This document shows, piece after piece, positions 16,277 to 24,950 of a stretch of DNA of 64,000 nt. The DNA is taken from NCBI RefSeq assembly GCF_042432815.1, contig NZ_JBHLWM010000005.1, positions 1-64,000 of the forward strand, given 5' to 3'. The position numbers were made by a program, and so were the translations under genes. The stretch comes from Rhodopseudomonas telluris. GTDB taxonomy: Bacteria; Pseudomonadota; Alphaproteobacteria; Rhizobiales; Xanthobacteraceae. Numbering within the stretch: position 1 is the stretch's first letter; the number at the start of each line of letters is the position of its first letter. Under the pieces are notes generated by a model. The model searched no databases. It was not told the DNA's origin and worked only from the letters and a program-made list of their open reading frames with translations.

Positions 16277-17168
16277 GTCGCTCGTCGCCACGCTCATCTG
16301 CAATCCGAACAATCCCGCGCTCGATTCGACCGTGATCGAGGGCGCGCGCGCAGTGCTGCCGCAGCCGAATGCGGCGCGCTGGCTGCACGACGAAGTCGCC
16401 GCCGACATCACCTTCGCCAGCGGCGAGGACGCGCTGACGATCGCCGAGCGGCTGCGCTCGGCGCGCAACGACCTGCCGATCGACATCGTCGTGCAGCCGG
16501 AAGCGACGCGGCGCAAGAAGCTTTTTCTCGCCGACATGGATTCCACCATGATCGGCCAGGAGTGCATCGACGAACTCGCCGATTTCGCCGGCCTGAAAGA
16601 CCACGTCGCGGCGATCACCGAACGCGCGATGCGCGGCGAGATCGAATTCGAGCCGGCGCTGCGGGAGCGCGTCGCGCTGCTCAAGGGGCTGCCGCTTTCG
16701 GTGATCGATCAGGTGCTCGACAGCCGCATCACTCTCACCCCGGGCGGCCGCATGCTGGTTCAGACGATGCGCGCTGCCGGCGCCTATACGTGCCTGGTGT
16801 CGGGAGGATTCACCCAGTTCACGCGCGTGGTTGCCGAGCGGATCGGCTTCGCCGAGCACCGTGCTAACGAGCTTCTGAGTGAAGACGGCAAACTGACCGG
16901 CAAGGTCGCCGAGCCGATCCTCGGCCGCGAAGCCAAGCTGGCGACGCTGCTGGCGCTGCGCGAAGCCGACGATCTCGATGCCATCGACACGCTGGTGGTC
17001 GGCGATGGGGCCAACGACCTCGGCATGATCCAGGCCGCCGGCCTTGGCATCGCCTACCACGCCAAACCGGCCGTCGCCGCCGCCGCCCACGGCCGCATCG
17101 ACTACGGCGATCTCACCGCGCTGCTCTACGCGCAGGGCTATCGGCGCGACGAGTTCGTCGGCGATTAG
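16275..17168 (+). CDS. serB: Phosphoserine phosphatase
   Basis: This HAD-family phosphatase makes L-serine from phosphoserine. The 297-residue protein has an N-terminal ACT-like region (MSLVATLICNPNNPALD) and the HAD core: nucleophile motif ADMDST at about 86-91, CLVSGGFT (motif II), Lys in the GREAKLATL region and GDGANDLGM (motif IV). The whole matches SerB size and order. Its start codon overlaps that of miaA on the other strand (CATG), so its promoter must lie within miaA. Confidence 0.95.
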   Translation: MSLVATLICNPNNPALDSTVIEGARAVLPQPNAARWLHDEVAADITFASGEDALTIAERLRSARNDLPIDIVVQPEATRRKKLFLADMDSTMIGQECIDELADFAGLKDHVAAITERAMRGEIEFEPALRERVALLKGLPLSVIDQVLDSRITLTPGGRMLVQTMRAAGAYTCLVSGGFTQFTRVVAERIGFAEHRANELLSEDGKLTGKVAEPILGREAKLATLLALREADDLDAIDTLVVGDGANDLGMIQAAGLGIAYHAKPAVAAAAHGRIDYGDLTALLYAQGYRRDEFVGD

Positions 17169-17585
17169 TTCGAACGCTGCCGCATTCGGTCGATCATCGC
17201 TGAAGCTGAGTCTAACTTCGGCAAAGAAAGCTCGCGATTCCGGGGCGTGAGACAGCGCGAACCGGCAATGACGAACGAACAATCGCGCCCGTTGCCTCGA
17301 TGTAGCGAAGCGCGATCAAGGGGGACCGATTCACACGCTCGGCGGACTGCAACGCATGGCCGCCCTGGACTTCGCCCCGTGCCAAACGCTCAGCCAGTAT
17401 GGTCAACGAGCGGTTAACAGCATTTACTCGGTTACTGCCGGACTTGCGGGAAAAGCGCACTTGACTGCCGCGTACTTACCACTCGCGGCTGGGTTGTAGT
17501 GGATTGCCACTGCAGACACTTAATAATTTCTCAGCATCGGCCGCGCATAGTCCCGCCAAACTGAGCCCTGAACGAGTTCCAGAAA
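17169..17585. other. Intergenic region between serB and the HerA-like gene
   Basis: These 417 bases are less GC-rich than the flanking genes, especially 17400-17580. I find no convincing gene or tRNA. It presumably carries the promoter of the downstream ATPase; TTGACT and TAATAATT strings are present but not at promoter spacing. Confidence 0.6.
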
Positions 17586-19334
17586 ATGGCAGAAGCTATT
17601 ACGACGCCGGCCTTCGGCAAGATCATCTCCGTGCGCGGCTCAATGGCGCGCGCGGGCATCCTGCCCGAAAGCCGACTGTCACCCGCGGCGCTGCGCGCCA
17701 CCGTCGGCCGCTTCATCAGCATCCGCACTGCGACCTCCACGATCATCGCGATGATCACGGAAACATCTTGCGAAGACGTCGTCGGTAACGCCTATATCGC
17801 GAGCGCCTCTGTCGATCTGCTCGGCGAAATCCTGCCCGGTCCGGTGCGTGCCAAGTTCCAACGCGGCGTCACCACCTATCCGACGATCGGCGACGCCGTC
17901 GAACCGATCAGCAGCGAGGAACTACGCATCGTCTACGCGCCGAACGGCTCGGATCAGATTAATGTCGGCACCCTGCAGCAGGATCCGTCGGTGATCGCCT
18001 ATGTGGACATCGAGGAGATGCTGTCGAAGCACTTCGCGGTGCTCGGCTCGACCGGTGTCGGCAAATCCACCGGCGTGTCGCTGCTGCTCAACGAGATCCT
18101 GAAGTCGCGGCCGGCGCTGCGCATTTTCCTGCTCGACGTGCACAACGAATACGGCCGCTGCTTCGGCGACAAAGCGCTGGTGCTGAACCCGCGTAACCTG
18201 AAGCTGCCGTTCTGGCTGTTCAACTTCGACGAGATCGTCGACGTGTTGTTCGCCGGCCGGCCGGGCGTGCCCGAAGAGCTCGACGTGCTCGCCGAAGTGA
18301 TCCCGATCGCCAAGGGCCTCTATGTACAATACACCAGCGCCGATCGCATCGGCCTGAAGCGCGTCGATCCGAAGGCGATCGGCTACACGGCAGATACGCC
18401 CGTTCCGTACCGGCTGGTCGATCTGATCTCGTTGATCGACGAACGCATGGGCAAGCTTGAGAACCGCTCCTCGCGCATCATCTATCACAAGCTGATTTCG
18501 CGCATTGAGACGGTGCGCAACGACCCGCGCTACGCCTTCATGTTCGACAACGCCAATGTCGGCGGCGACACGATGGCGGAAGTGATCAGCCATCTGTTCC
18601 GCCTTCCGGCCAACGGCAAGCCGATGACCATCATGCAGCTCGCCGGCTTTCCGGCCGAGGTCGTCGACTCGGTCGTGTCGGTGCTGTGCCGCATGGCATT
18701 CGATTTCGGACTATGGAGCGACGGCGTATCGCCGCTGCTGTTCGTCTGCGAAGAGGCGCATCGCTACGCGGCCGCCGACCGAGCGATCGGCTTCGGCCCG
18801 ACCCGCAAGGCCGTGTCACGGATTGCCAAGGAAGGTCGCAAGTATGGTGTCTATCTCGGTCTCGTGACGCAGCGTCCCGCCGAACTCGATGCCACCATCC
18901 TGTCGCAGTGCAACACGCTATTTGCAATGCGGCTCGCGAACGATCGCGACCAGTCGCTGCTGCGTTCGGCGGTGTCGGACGCCGCCGCCAATCTGTTGTC
19001 GTTCGTCCCCTCGCTCGGCACCCGCGAAGTGCTTGCGTTCGGCGAAGGCGTCGCGCTGCCGACGCGGCTACGCTTCAAGGAAGTTCCGCCGCAGCAGTTG
19101 CCACGCTCCGAAGCGGCGATCTCGACAGTGCCGTCGACATCCGCCGGCCACGACATGCACTTTGTGAGCGCCGTGCTGGAGCGCTGGCGCGGCGCTACCT
19201 CCCATCGCGACGTGCCGAACGATCCGGGCTTCACGGAGCGGCCGCTCGCCCGCACCGTCGATGCGCCGATGTTGCAGCCTTCGCTCGGCCTCGACCCCGA
19301 CCGCTTCTCGCTGCTGAAGAAGCCGCTGCGCTGA
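17586..19334 (+). CDS. HerA-like ATPase (HAS-barrel plus DUF87 domain)
   Basis: The 582-residue protein resembles the HerA/FtsK-superfamily translocase HerA: an N-terminal beta-barrel type domain (residues 1-130), Walker A GSTGVGKST (about 154-162), DVHNEYG, Walker B LLFVCEEAHRY (about 384-394), and a sensor region with VTQRPAELD. HerA proteins form hexameric rings that move along DNA; archaeal ones pair with the nuclease NurA, and bacterial ones often pair with SIR2 or nuclease partners in phage defence. No nuclease gene is adjacent, so partner and role are unknown. The gene stands alone behind a long intergenic region and ahead of a pseudogene. Confidence 0.85.
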   Translation: MAEAITTPAFGKIISVRGSMARAGILPESRLSPAALRATVGRFISIRTATSTIIAMITETSCEDVVGNAYIASASVDLLGEILPGPVRAKFQRGVTTYPTIGDAVEPISSEELRIVYAPNGSDQINVGTLQQDPSVIAYVDIEEMLSKHFAVLGSTGVGKSTGVSLLLNEILKSRPALRIFLLDVHNEYGRCFGDKALVLNPRNLKLPFWLFNFDEIVDVLFAGRPGVPEELDVLAEVIPIAKGLYVQYTSADRIGLKRVDPKAIGYTADTPVPYRLVDLISLIDERMGKLENRSSRIIYHKLISRIETVRNDPRYAFMFDNANVGGDTMAEVISHLFRLPANGKPMTIMQLAGFPAEVVDSVVSVLCRMAFDFGLWSDGVSPLLFVCEEAHRYAAADRAIGFGPTRKAVSRIAKEGRKYGVYLGLVTQRPAELDATILSQCNTLFAMRLANDRDQSLLRSAVSDAAANLLSFVPSLGTREVLAFGEGVALPTRLRFKEVPPQQLPRSEAAISTVPSTSAGHDMHFVSAVLERWRGATSHRDVPNDPGFTERPLARTVDAPMLQPSLGLDPDRFSLLKKPLR

Positions 19335-19338
19335 GCGT

Positions 19339-20250
19339 TCAGAAGCTCGCCGACAACAGATAGGTCCGTGGTGGGCCGGGGCTGAGAATGCCCCGGCCCG
19401 TCGTAGCCCAGTAATTCAGCCCAGCGACATTCTGAACGTTCGCCCGAATTGTCACAGGCTTGCGATCGATCGTGGTCGCGTAGCGCACCCCCAGATCCTA
19501 CGTCGTCCAGGCCGGAATGCTCTGCGTATTCGCCTGATCGTAGTACTGCGATGAGGTGTGGATCACCCGACCCGTCAAGGTCACGCCGCGCGCGAAGGCG
19601 GGCAAATCGTATTCGCCGTAGAGATTGAGCTGCATCGCGGGGACGCCGACCGCGGTGTTGCCATTCAGCGCCGGCATCGCAGCCTTGGTCAGCACGCCTT
19701 CAATCCAGCTCACGCCGCCGAGGACGCGGAGCCCTGCTGATTGATCCGCAGATCGGGGGCCGACGGAATCGGAAAGCCCGACAGCACAGAGCGATTGCGC
19801 AACGGCGAATTGAAGTCACCCTTCTGATTACCGAGATCGAGCCCGAGCCGCAGACGCTCGCCGCGATAATCAAGGGCGAGCGCCGTGACGCCATGTTTCT
19901 GGGACTGGTTGTCGATCGGCGTGCGGCCGGAGTGATACGCGCCGTTGAAACGAACGCCCCATTCTCCCTGCTCGCCATAGCGCCGGCCGACATCGATGGC
20001 ATTGTAGCTCTGCGCGTTGGAGATGAACCCGGTGGTGAACCGCGTCAGCGGCACGTCGGCCGCCTGCTTCGGGACCAGATGGATGGTGCCGCCGTTCAAT
20101 CTTGCGCTCGAGCCAATCGAGCGTGTCGAAGTGCAGCATGGCCCCAGCACAATGCTGAGCGGCATGCCGCCGAGGCACACAGCATCGATACCGCGCCCGC
20201 CGCGCGGAAATTCAGATTGCTCAGTGTTCCCCCCGGAAACTTCGATTTGA
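19339..20250 (-). pseudogene. Remnant of a TonB-dependent outer-membrane receptor
   Basis: Three pieces of one receptor are visible on the reverse strand. From about 20200 to 19745 lies part of the plug and first barrel strands, with LNGGTIHLVPKQAADVPLTRF. The frame then shifts near 19725, where RINQQG jumps directly to LRVLGGVSWIEGVLTKA of the late barrel, so most of the barrel is deleted. From there it reads to WTT, then an in-frame TAG at 19498-19500, and continues as DLGVRYATTIDRKPVTIRAN to the barrel-ending phenylalanine and TGA at 19339. The signal peptide and TonB box are not recognisable. With a deletion, a frameshift and a stop codon it cannot make a receptor. The family takes up ferric siderophores or cobalamin. 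Confidence 0.88.
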
Positions 20251-20479
20251 TCGCGCTACCCTGCTCGCGCAATGCGATTCATCGATCGCCTCGTCCGCAT
20301 AGAACAGGCGCTTTGGAACAGGCCACTAGAAGAGTTTCAACGACGGTGCGAGGGACGCCGCTCACATCGTCTCACTCGACCAGCGCAGCGTGCACCGATC
20401 AGCAGCGCTCGCATGATTGACTGCGCTCCGGCAGGCTTTAAGGTTCACGATCCATCGTTTAGCTCAGCGGATCCCATCA

Positions 20480-21061
20480 ATGACCACGCCTGCCGTCTCC
20501 CGCTTTCCCGTCCCTTCGCTCGCCGAGATGCCGGACGACATCCGCAGCCGCATCGTCGGCGTGCAGGAGAAATCGGGCTTCGTGCCCAACGTGTTTCTCG
20601 CGCTCGCGGCGCGGCCCGATGAGTTCCGGGCGTTCTTCGCCTATCACGATGCGCTGATGGACAAGGACAGCGGGGTCAGCAAGGCCGAGCGCGAGATGAT
20701 CGTGGTCGCGACCTCGGCGGCTAATCAGTGCCAGTATTGCGTGGTCGCGCACGGCGCGATCCTGCGCATCCGCGCCAAGAACGCGCTGATCGCCGACCAG
20801 ATCGCAACCAACTATCGCAAGGCCGATATCACGCCGCGGCAACGCGCGATGCTCGACTTCGCCATGAAGGTCAGCCGCGAGGCCGAGACCGTCGGCGATC
20901 CGGACTTCGACGCACTGAAGGCGCACGGCTTCAGCGACGACGACATCTGGGACATCACCGCTGTCGCGGCGTTCTTCGCGCTGTCGAACCGGATGGCCAA
21001 CGTCACCGCAATGCGGCCGAACGATGAGTTCTATTTGATGGGCCGGCAACCTAAGGCGTGA
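20480..21061 (+). CDS. Peroxidase-related / carboxymuconolactone decarboxylase-like protein
   Basis: The 193-residue protein carries the AhpD-type motif CQYCVVAHG (Cys-X2-Cys-X3-His) in the middle, the redox-active site of the CMD family, within an all-helical fold. Members reduce alkyl hydroperoxides or act as partner thiol enzymes; the specific substrate is not known. ATG at 20480 is chosen because the downstream protein starts at a typical family N terminus (MTTPAVSRFPVPS); a longer frame upstream lacks support. It is followed 23 bases later by the MgtC-family gene. Confidence 0.85.
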   Translation: MTTPAVSRFPVPSLAEMPDDIRSRIVGVQEKSGFVPNVFLALAARPDEFRAFFAYHDALMDKDSGVSKAEREMIVVATSAANQCQYCVVAHGAILRIRAKNALIADQIATNYRKADITPRQRAMLDFAMKVSREAETVGDPDFDALKAHGFSDDDIWDITAVAAFFALSNRMANVTAMRPNDEFYLMGRQPKA

Positions 21062-21084
21062 CGGCCCGACCGGGAGATTGAGAC

Positions 21085-21561
21085 GTGCTGCCTCTGTGGG
21101 ACATCCTGTTGCGGCTCGGCGTCGCCACCTTGGCGGGCGGACTGATCGGGCTCAATCGTGACCTCAAGGGCAAGCCGATCGGCATGCGCACACTATCGCT
21201 GGTGGGGCTGGCATCGGCGCTCCTGGTGGCGGTCTCCGACCAATCGGCCGCGCATGACCAGATCACCGATGCGAGCGCGCGGGTGATCCAGGGCATCCTG
21301 ACCGGCATCGGCTTTCTCGGTGCTGGCGTGATCGTGCATACCGGCAGCCGTTACGAAGTCCACGGGCTGACGACGGCCGCCTGCGTGTGGCTCGCGGCCT
21401 GCATCGGCGTCGCCTGCGGCGCCGGCCATTGGCTGATCGTCGGCGTCGCTTTTGTGATCGCCTTCGTGGTGCTGATCGGCGGCCACCGCGTCGAGCACCG
21501 TCTTCACCGCCTGCTCGGTGGCAAGAGCGAAGAGAAGAGCACGGCCGGCCCGGAAGACTGA
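21085..21561 (+). CDS. MgtC/SapB-family membrane protein
   Basis: The 158-residue protein has four hydrophobic segments and the family motifs GGLIGLNRDLKGKPIGMRT near the N terminus and GIGFLGAGVIV. MgtC-like proteins modulate membrane energy or Mg homeostasis; this short form lacks the C-terminal ACT-like domain of Salmonella MgtC. The start is GTG at 21085 behind CGGGAG. It may be cotranscribed with the preceding CMD-family gene. Confidence 0.87.
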   Translation: MLPLWDILLRLGVATLAGGLIGLNRDLKGKPIGMRTLSLVGLASALLVAVSDQSAAHDQITDASARVIQGILTGIGFLGAGVIVHTGSRYEVHGLTTAACVWLAACIGVACGAGHWLIVGVAFVIAFVVLIGGHRVEHRLHRLLGGKSEEKSTAGPED

Positions 21562-21589
21562 TCGCCGAGCTCGGCAGGTCGCGCGGCCT

Positions 21590-22219
21590 TTAATCGTCGG
21601 CTGCAGGCCCGCACCATCCAGGCAGATAGATCGCGTCCTTACTCTTAGCCAGCGCCAGCGACCGCTCGATCGCCTTCTCGAAATCGGCCTCCACAGCTTT
21701 GCGCGACAGTCGGCGGCGCAGGAAATCCGCCCACAGAAACTCGCTGAACGGCGTGGTGTCCTTGGCGTAACCGCCGATCCGGCGCAGCTCGCCGGCCAGC
21801 GAGCGGAACGGATCATCCTTCAGCCCGGCGACTGTCTTCGGAAGATCCTTGAAATGATGCCGCTCTCCCTTGGCATCGTAAGGATAGACCCAGCGCCGGC
21901 TATCGAGCACGACCCAGAACGCATCACGATCCACCATACTGAGATCGGCGATCACCGTGATCGCAACGTCCTTGATGCCCTCTTCGTGCAGCGCACGGGC
22001 CAAGTGATGGTGATCGACCACGTAGTGGCGTTTGCCCGGACCGAGCACAACCGGGATCATATGCTCGGCGAGCCGCTCGCCTTCTTTCTTCTTTTTCGAC
22101 GCGTGGGCGCGCCAGCGTCGACGCTTCTCCTCCACTTCGCGCAACCCGACCGTCATTTGCGTCGGGCGCAACGACAGAATCGGGATCGGATGCAGCAAGG
22201 GTTCGCGCGGATTGGCCAT
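21590..22219 (-). CDS. ParB-like (ParBc_2 family) protein
   Basis: The 209-residue protein has the ParBc_2 pattern: IPILSLRPTQMTVGLREVEEK at the start, then HYVVDHHHLARALHEEG, resembling the ParB/sulfiredoxin fold nucleotide pocket, followed by DRDAFWVVLDSRRWVYPYD. Function is unknown; it is not the chromosome partitioning ParB and there is no parA near it. ATG at 22219 has an ideal AGGAG upstream. It converges with the MgtC-family gene. Confidence 0.8.
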   Translation of the reverse strand: MANPREPLLHPIPILSLRPTQMTVGLREVEEKRRRWRAHASKKKKEGERLAEHMIPVVLGPGKRHYVVDHHHLARALHEEGIKDVAITVIADLSMVDRDAFWVVLDSRRWVYPYDAKGERHHFKDLPKTVAGLKDDPFRSLAGELRRIGGYAKDTTPFSEFLWADFLRRRLSRKAVEADFEKAIERSLALAKSKDAIYLPGWCGPAADD

Positions 22220-22411
22220 TCGTCGGTCTCCTGATCGGCTGGCAGCGAGGGATTATGCCATGATGGACCATCGACGCAACGCAGCATGGAGCGCGCGGGC
22301 CACAGCGCAGGCCGAACTCACTCCGTCAACTTGCGGAGTTTGCGCCGCGTCCCACATCAACTAGGATAAGTACCAAAGTTTTCCGATCAGCCGCCGCGAG
22401 GGCCGGCCGCC

Positions 22412-22780
22412 ATGAAAAACCACCGCCTTAGCGCTCCCGATGACGACGAGCACCGCGTCCTGCAGTTCCGGCCGCGCACGGTGCCGAAGGACTCGTTCAA
22501 GGGCGCAGCGATCGGATCGATCGAGGGATCGACCGCAACGAGACCGAAGCAGGTCACGCCGATCGACAACGATCTCTCCCGTTACGAGCGCGCCAACGAT
22601 CCATCGACCGACGACTTTCGCCACCGCATGATGACCAATCTGGCCGCGCTGGCGTTCACCGTGGCGCTGACCGTGATCGGCTTCTGGCTCGCCACCAGCA
22701 TCGCGGACATGCGCAAGACCCAGGATTGTGTGTTGATGGGCCGGCGCGATTGCGCGAACATCCCGACGCCGCAGGGCTGA
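22412..22780 (+). CDS. Small single-pass membrane protein, function unknown
   Basis: The 122-residue protein has a polar, charged N-terminal half, one transmembrane helix at about 74-97 (LAALAFTVALTVIGFWLAT) and a short C-terminal tail with two cysteines (DCVLMGRRDC), presumably periplasmic. CGAGGG lies upstream of the ATG. I do not recognise the family. It ends 167 bases before acpXL on the same strand and is probably not part of that operon. Confidence 0.7.
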   Translation: MKNHRLSAPDDDEHRVLQFRPRTVPKDSFKGAAIGSIEGSTATRPKQVTPIDNDLSRYERANDPSTDDFRHRMMTNLAALAFTVALTVIGFWLATSIADMRKTQDCVLMGRRDCANIPTPQG

Positions 22781-22947
22781 TTCCCTGCGATGGCCGAAAA
22801 CAGGCCCCCGCCGCCCCCATAGGCTGTGGCCCACGTGCCATTGAACTCAGGGCAGCGCTCCGATATACGGGCATCAACCTGTCGTCACGACCACGGCCGC
22901 GCCTCCGGCGCGCCTGCTATTTTCGGCACAATTTCAAAGGCTTAATG

Positions 22948-23229
22948 ATGACCTCCACATTCGATCGGGTGGCTACCATCATCGCGGAAACCTGCGATAT
23001 TCCGCGCGATACGATCACCCCGGAAAGCCATGCGATCGATGACCTGGGTATCGACAGCCTGGATTTCCTCGACATCGCCTTCGCGATCGACAAGGCATTC
23101 GGTATCAAACTGCCGCTCGAAAAGTGGACCCAGGAGGTCAACGACGGCAAGGCGACGACCGAACAGTACTTCGTGCTGAAGAACCTCGCCGCCCGCATCG
23201 ACGAGCTGGTCGCCGCCAAGGGCGCGTAG
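22948..23229 (+). CDS. acpXL: Acyl carrier protein AcpXL
   Basis: This 93-residue carrier holds the very-long-chain (C26-C30) hydroxy fatty acid made for lipid A in Rhizobiales. The phosphopantetheine site is Ser-37 in GIDSLDFLD; the sequence MTSTFDRVATIIAE and the longer C-terminal helix distinguish it from housekeeping AcpP. There are two adjacent ATG codons (22945, 22948); the second has better spacing from AAAGG. It is the first gene of acpXL-fabZ-fabF2-fabF1-adh2-lpxXL, the arrangement known from Rhizobium. Confidence 0.95.
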   Translation: MTSTFDRVATIIAETCDIPRDTITPESHAIDDLGIDSLDFLDIAFAIDKAFGIKLPLEKWTQEVNDGKATTEQYFVLKNLAARIDELVAAKGA

Positions 23230-23256
23230 TGGCGCGGTCGAGAAGCCGCCCACACC

Positions 23257-23727
23257 ATGAACCTCGAATATTTTCACCTGATCGACCGGATCGCCGACCT
23301 TCGCCTTGAGCAGCGCGAGATCACGGTCGAAGCGCGGGTGCCTGAGACCAGCACGATCTTCGAAGGCCACTTTCCCGGCTATCCGTTGATGCCGGGCGTG
23401 CTGCTGATCGAGACGATGGCGCAGACCTCGGGCTGGCTGCAGATCGCGCTGATGCAATTTCAGCGCATGCCGTTCCTGGCTGCCGTGAAGGAAGCAAAGA
23501 TGCGCAGCTTCGTCACGCCGGGCGAATTGCTCTCGATCGACGCGAAGGTGATCCACGAAGGTTCGGGCTACACCATGACCGAAGCGAAGATCAAAGCCGG
23601 CGGCAAGCTCGCCTGCAACGCGACACTCACCTTTCGCCATGTGCCCTTCCCGCATCCAGATCTGCGCGGACATATGGAGACGATAGCCAGGCAGATCGGA
23701 TTCCCGGAGCAGATGATCCATGGCTGA
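23257..23727 (+). CDS. fabZXL: 3-hydroxyacyl-ACP dehydratase of the VLCFA pathway
   Basis: The 156-residue hot-dog fold enzyme has the FabZ/FabA motif GHFPGYPLMPGVLLIE, with catalytic His-38 and Glu-52. It removes water from 3-hydroxyacyl-AcpXL during elongation. The gene follows acpXL by 27 bases and overlaps fabF2 by 8 bases, so translation is coupled. Position and order match fabZXL of Rhizobium lipid A clusters. Confidence 0.92.
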   Translation: MNLEYFHLIDRIADLRLEQREITVEARVPETSTIFEGHFPGYPLMPGVLLIETMAQTSGWLQIALMQFQRMPFLAAVKEAKMRSFVTPGELLSIDAKVIHEGSGYTMTEAKIKAGGKLACNATLTFRHVPFPHPDLRGHMETIARQIGFPEQMIHG

Positions 23728-24922
23728 GACATCGCATAAGCAACCGGCGGAAGCTTGGATCACCGGCATCGGCCTGGCGTCCTCGCTGGCCGAAGGACTC
23801 GACGCGCATTGGGATGCGCTGGCGGAGCGCCGCGTCAATGTCGATACCACGAGCTTTGCGCCCTACGTCGTGCACCCGCTCGCGCCGTTGAGCTTCGACA
23901 AGCAGATCCCCAAGAAGGGCGACCAGCGCCAGATGGAAGCCTGGCAGCGGATCGGGACCTATGCGGCCGGCCTCGCGCTGGATTCGGCTGGCATCAAGGG
24001 CAACACCGAGATCCTGTCGCGCACCGACATGATCGTCGCGGCCGGCGGTGGCGAGCGCGATCTCGCGGTCGACTCCGCCGTGCTGAGTTCCGACGATTAC
24101 GGCAACGCCACGCCAGGCGCGCTCAACGAGCGGCTGATGAACGACCTGCGGCCAACGCTGTTTCTGGCGCAGCTCTCCAACCTGCTCGCCGGCAATATTG
24201 CGATCGTTCACGGCGTCACCGGCTCGTCGCGCACCTTCATGGGCGAAGAGGAAGCCGGCGTCGACGCCGCACGGATCGCGCTCGCGCGGATCGCTGCCGG
24301 GCAAAGCGACATCGCGCTGATCGGCGCCGCACAGAACGGCGAGCGCAAAGATCTGCTGATGCTCTACGAGTTCGGCGACTTCAACCTGAAGGACAGCTAC
24401 GCGCCGGTGTTTGCGCGCGGCTCCAAGGGCGGGTTCGCGCTCGGCTCCGGCAGTGCCTTCCTGGTGATCGAGTCGCGGGCGCATGCCGAAGCACGCGGCG
24501 CCAAGCCGTATGCGCGGCTGACCAATGTCGTCGCCGACATGTCGCGTCGGCGCAATGAGGGCGACGTCACCATTTCGATGCAGCGGCTGTGGGGGCAACT
24601 CGGCAACGTTCATGACGACGCCGCGATCATCACAGGTGCCACCGGTGCGCAGCCCGTGACGGCCGAGGAAGTCGACTTCCTGCGCGCGCAGAGCGGCCAT
24701 CCGGTGCGCGCAACCGGCACCTCGTTCGGCCACATCATGGAAGCGCAATTTCCGCTTGGCATCGCGCTCGCGGCGCTGTCTCTGTCGCGCGGCGCGCTGT
24801 TCGCGGCGAACGATCCGAGCGGGCTGGAGATTGAAACCAGCAAGGCACCGGACCAGATTGTGGTGATCGGCGCCGGCCATTGGCGCGGCGAAGGCATGGC
24901 CCTGGTCGAGGCTGTCCGGTGA
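23720..24922 (+). CDS. fabF2XL: Beta-ketoacyl synthase-like protein lacking the active-site cysteine
   Basis: The 400-residue protein has the thiolase fold of KAS II, but at the nucleophile elbow (about 167-176) it reads VTGSSRTFMG: Ser replaces the cysteine of TACAS. The first conserved His motif (NAHGT) is also absent; only ATGTSFGHIMEAQ remains near residue 335. This is the pattern of chain-length-factor (KS-beta) partners in type II polyketide synthases. It therefore probably pairs with FabF1 encoded next, as a non-condensing subunit that could set chain length. It matches the fabF2XL position in Rhizobium. Confidence 0.88.
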   Translation: MAETSHKQPAEAWITGIGLASSLAEGLDAHWDALAERRVNVDTTSFAPYVVHPLAPLSFDKQIPKKGDQRQMEAWQRIGTYAAGLALDSAGIKGNTEILSRTDMIVAAGGGERDLAVDSAVLSSDDYGNATPGALNERLMNDLRPTLFLAQLSNLLAGNIAIVHGVTGSSRTFMGEEEAGVDAARIALARIAAGQSDIALIGAAQNGERKDLLMLYEFGDFNLKDSYAPVFARGSKGGFALGSGSAFLVIESRAHAEARGAKPYARLTNVVADMSRRRNEGDVTISMQRLWGQLGNVHDDAAIITGATGAQPVTAEEVDFLRAQSGHPVRATGTSFGHIMEAQFPLGIALAALSLSRGALFAANDPSGLEIETSKAPDQIVVIGAGHWRGEGMALVEAVR

Positions 24923-24950
24923 TTTCGATCGACCGACCGAGGGGGACGCG

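Noticed and set aside
15450..17282. 610-codon minus-strand frame across miaA and serB
   Set aside because: It crosses two well-supported genes in the wrong frame and has low-complexity Arg/Gly content.
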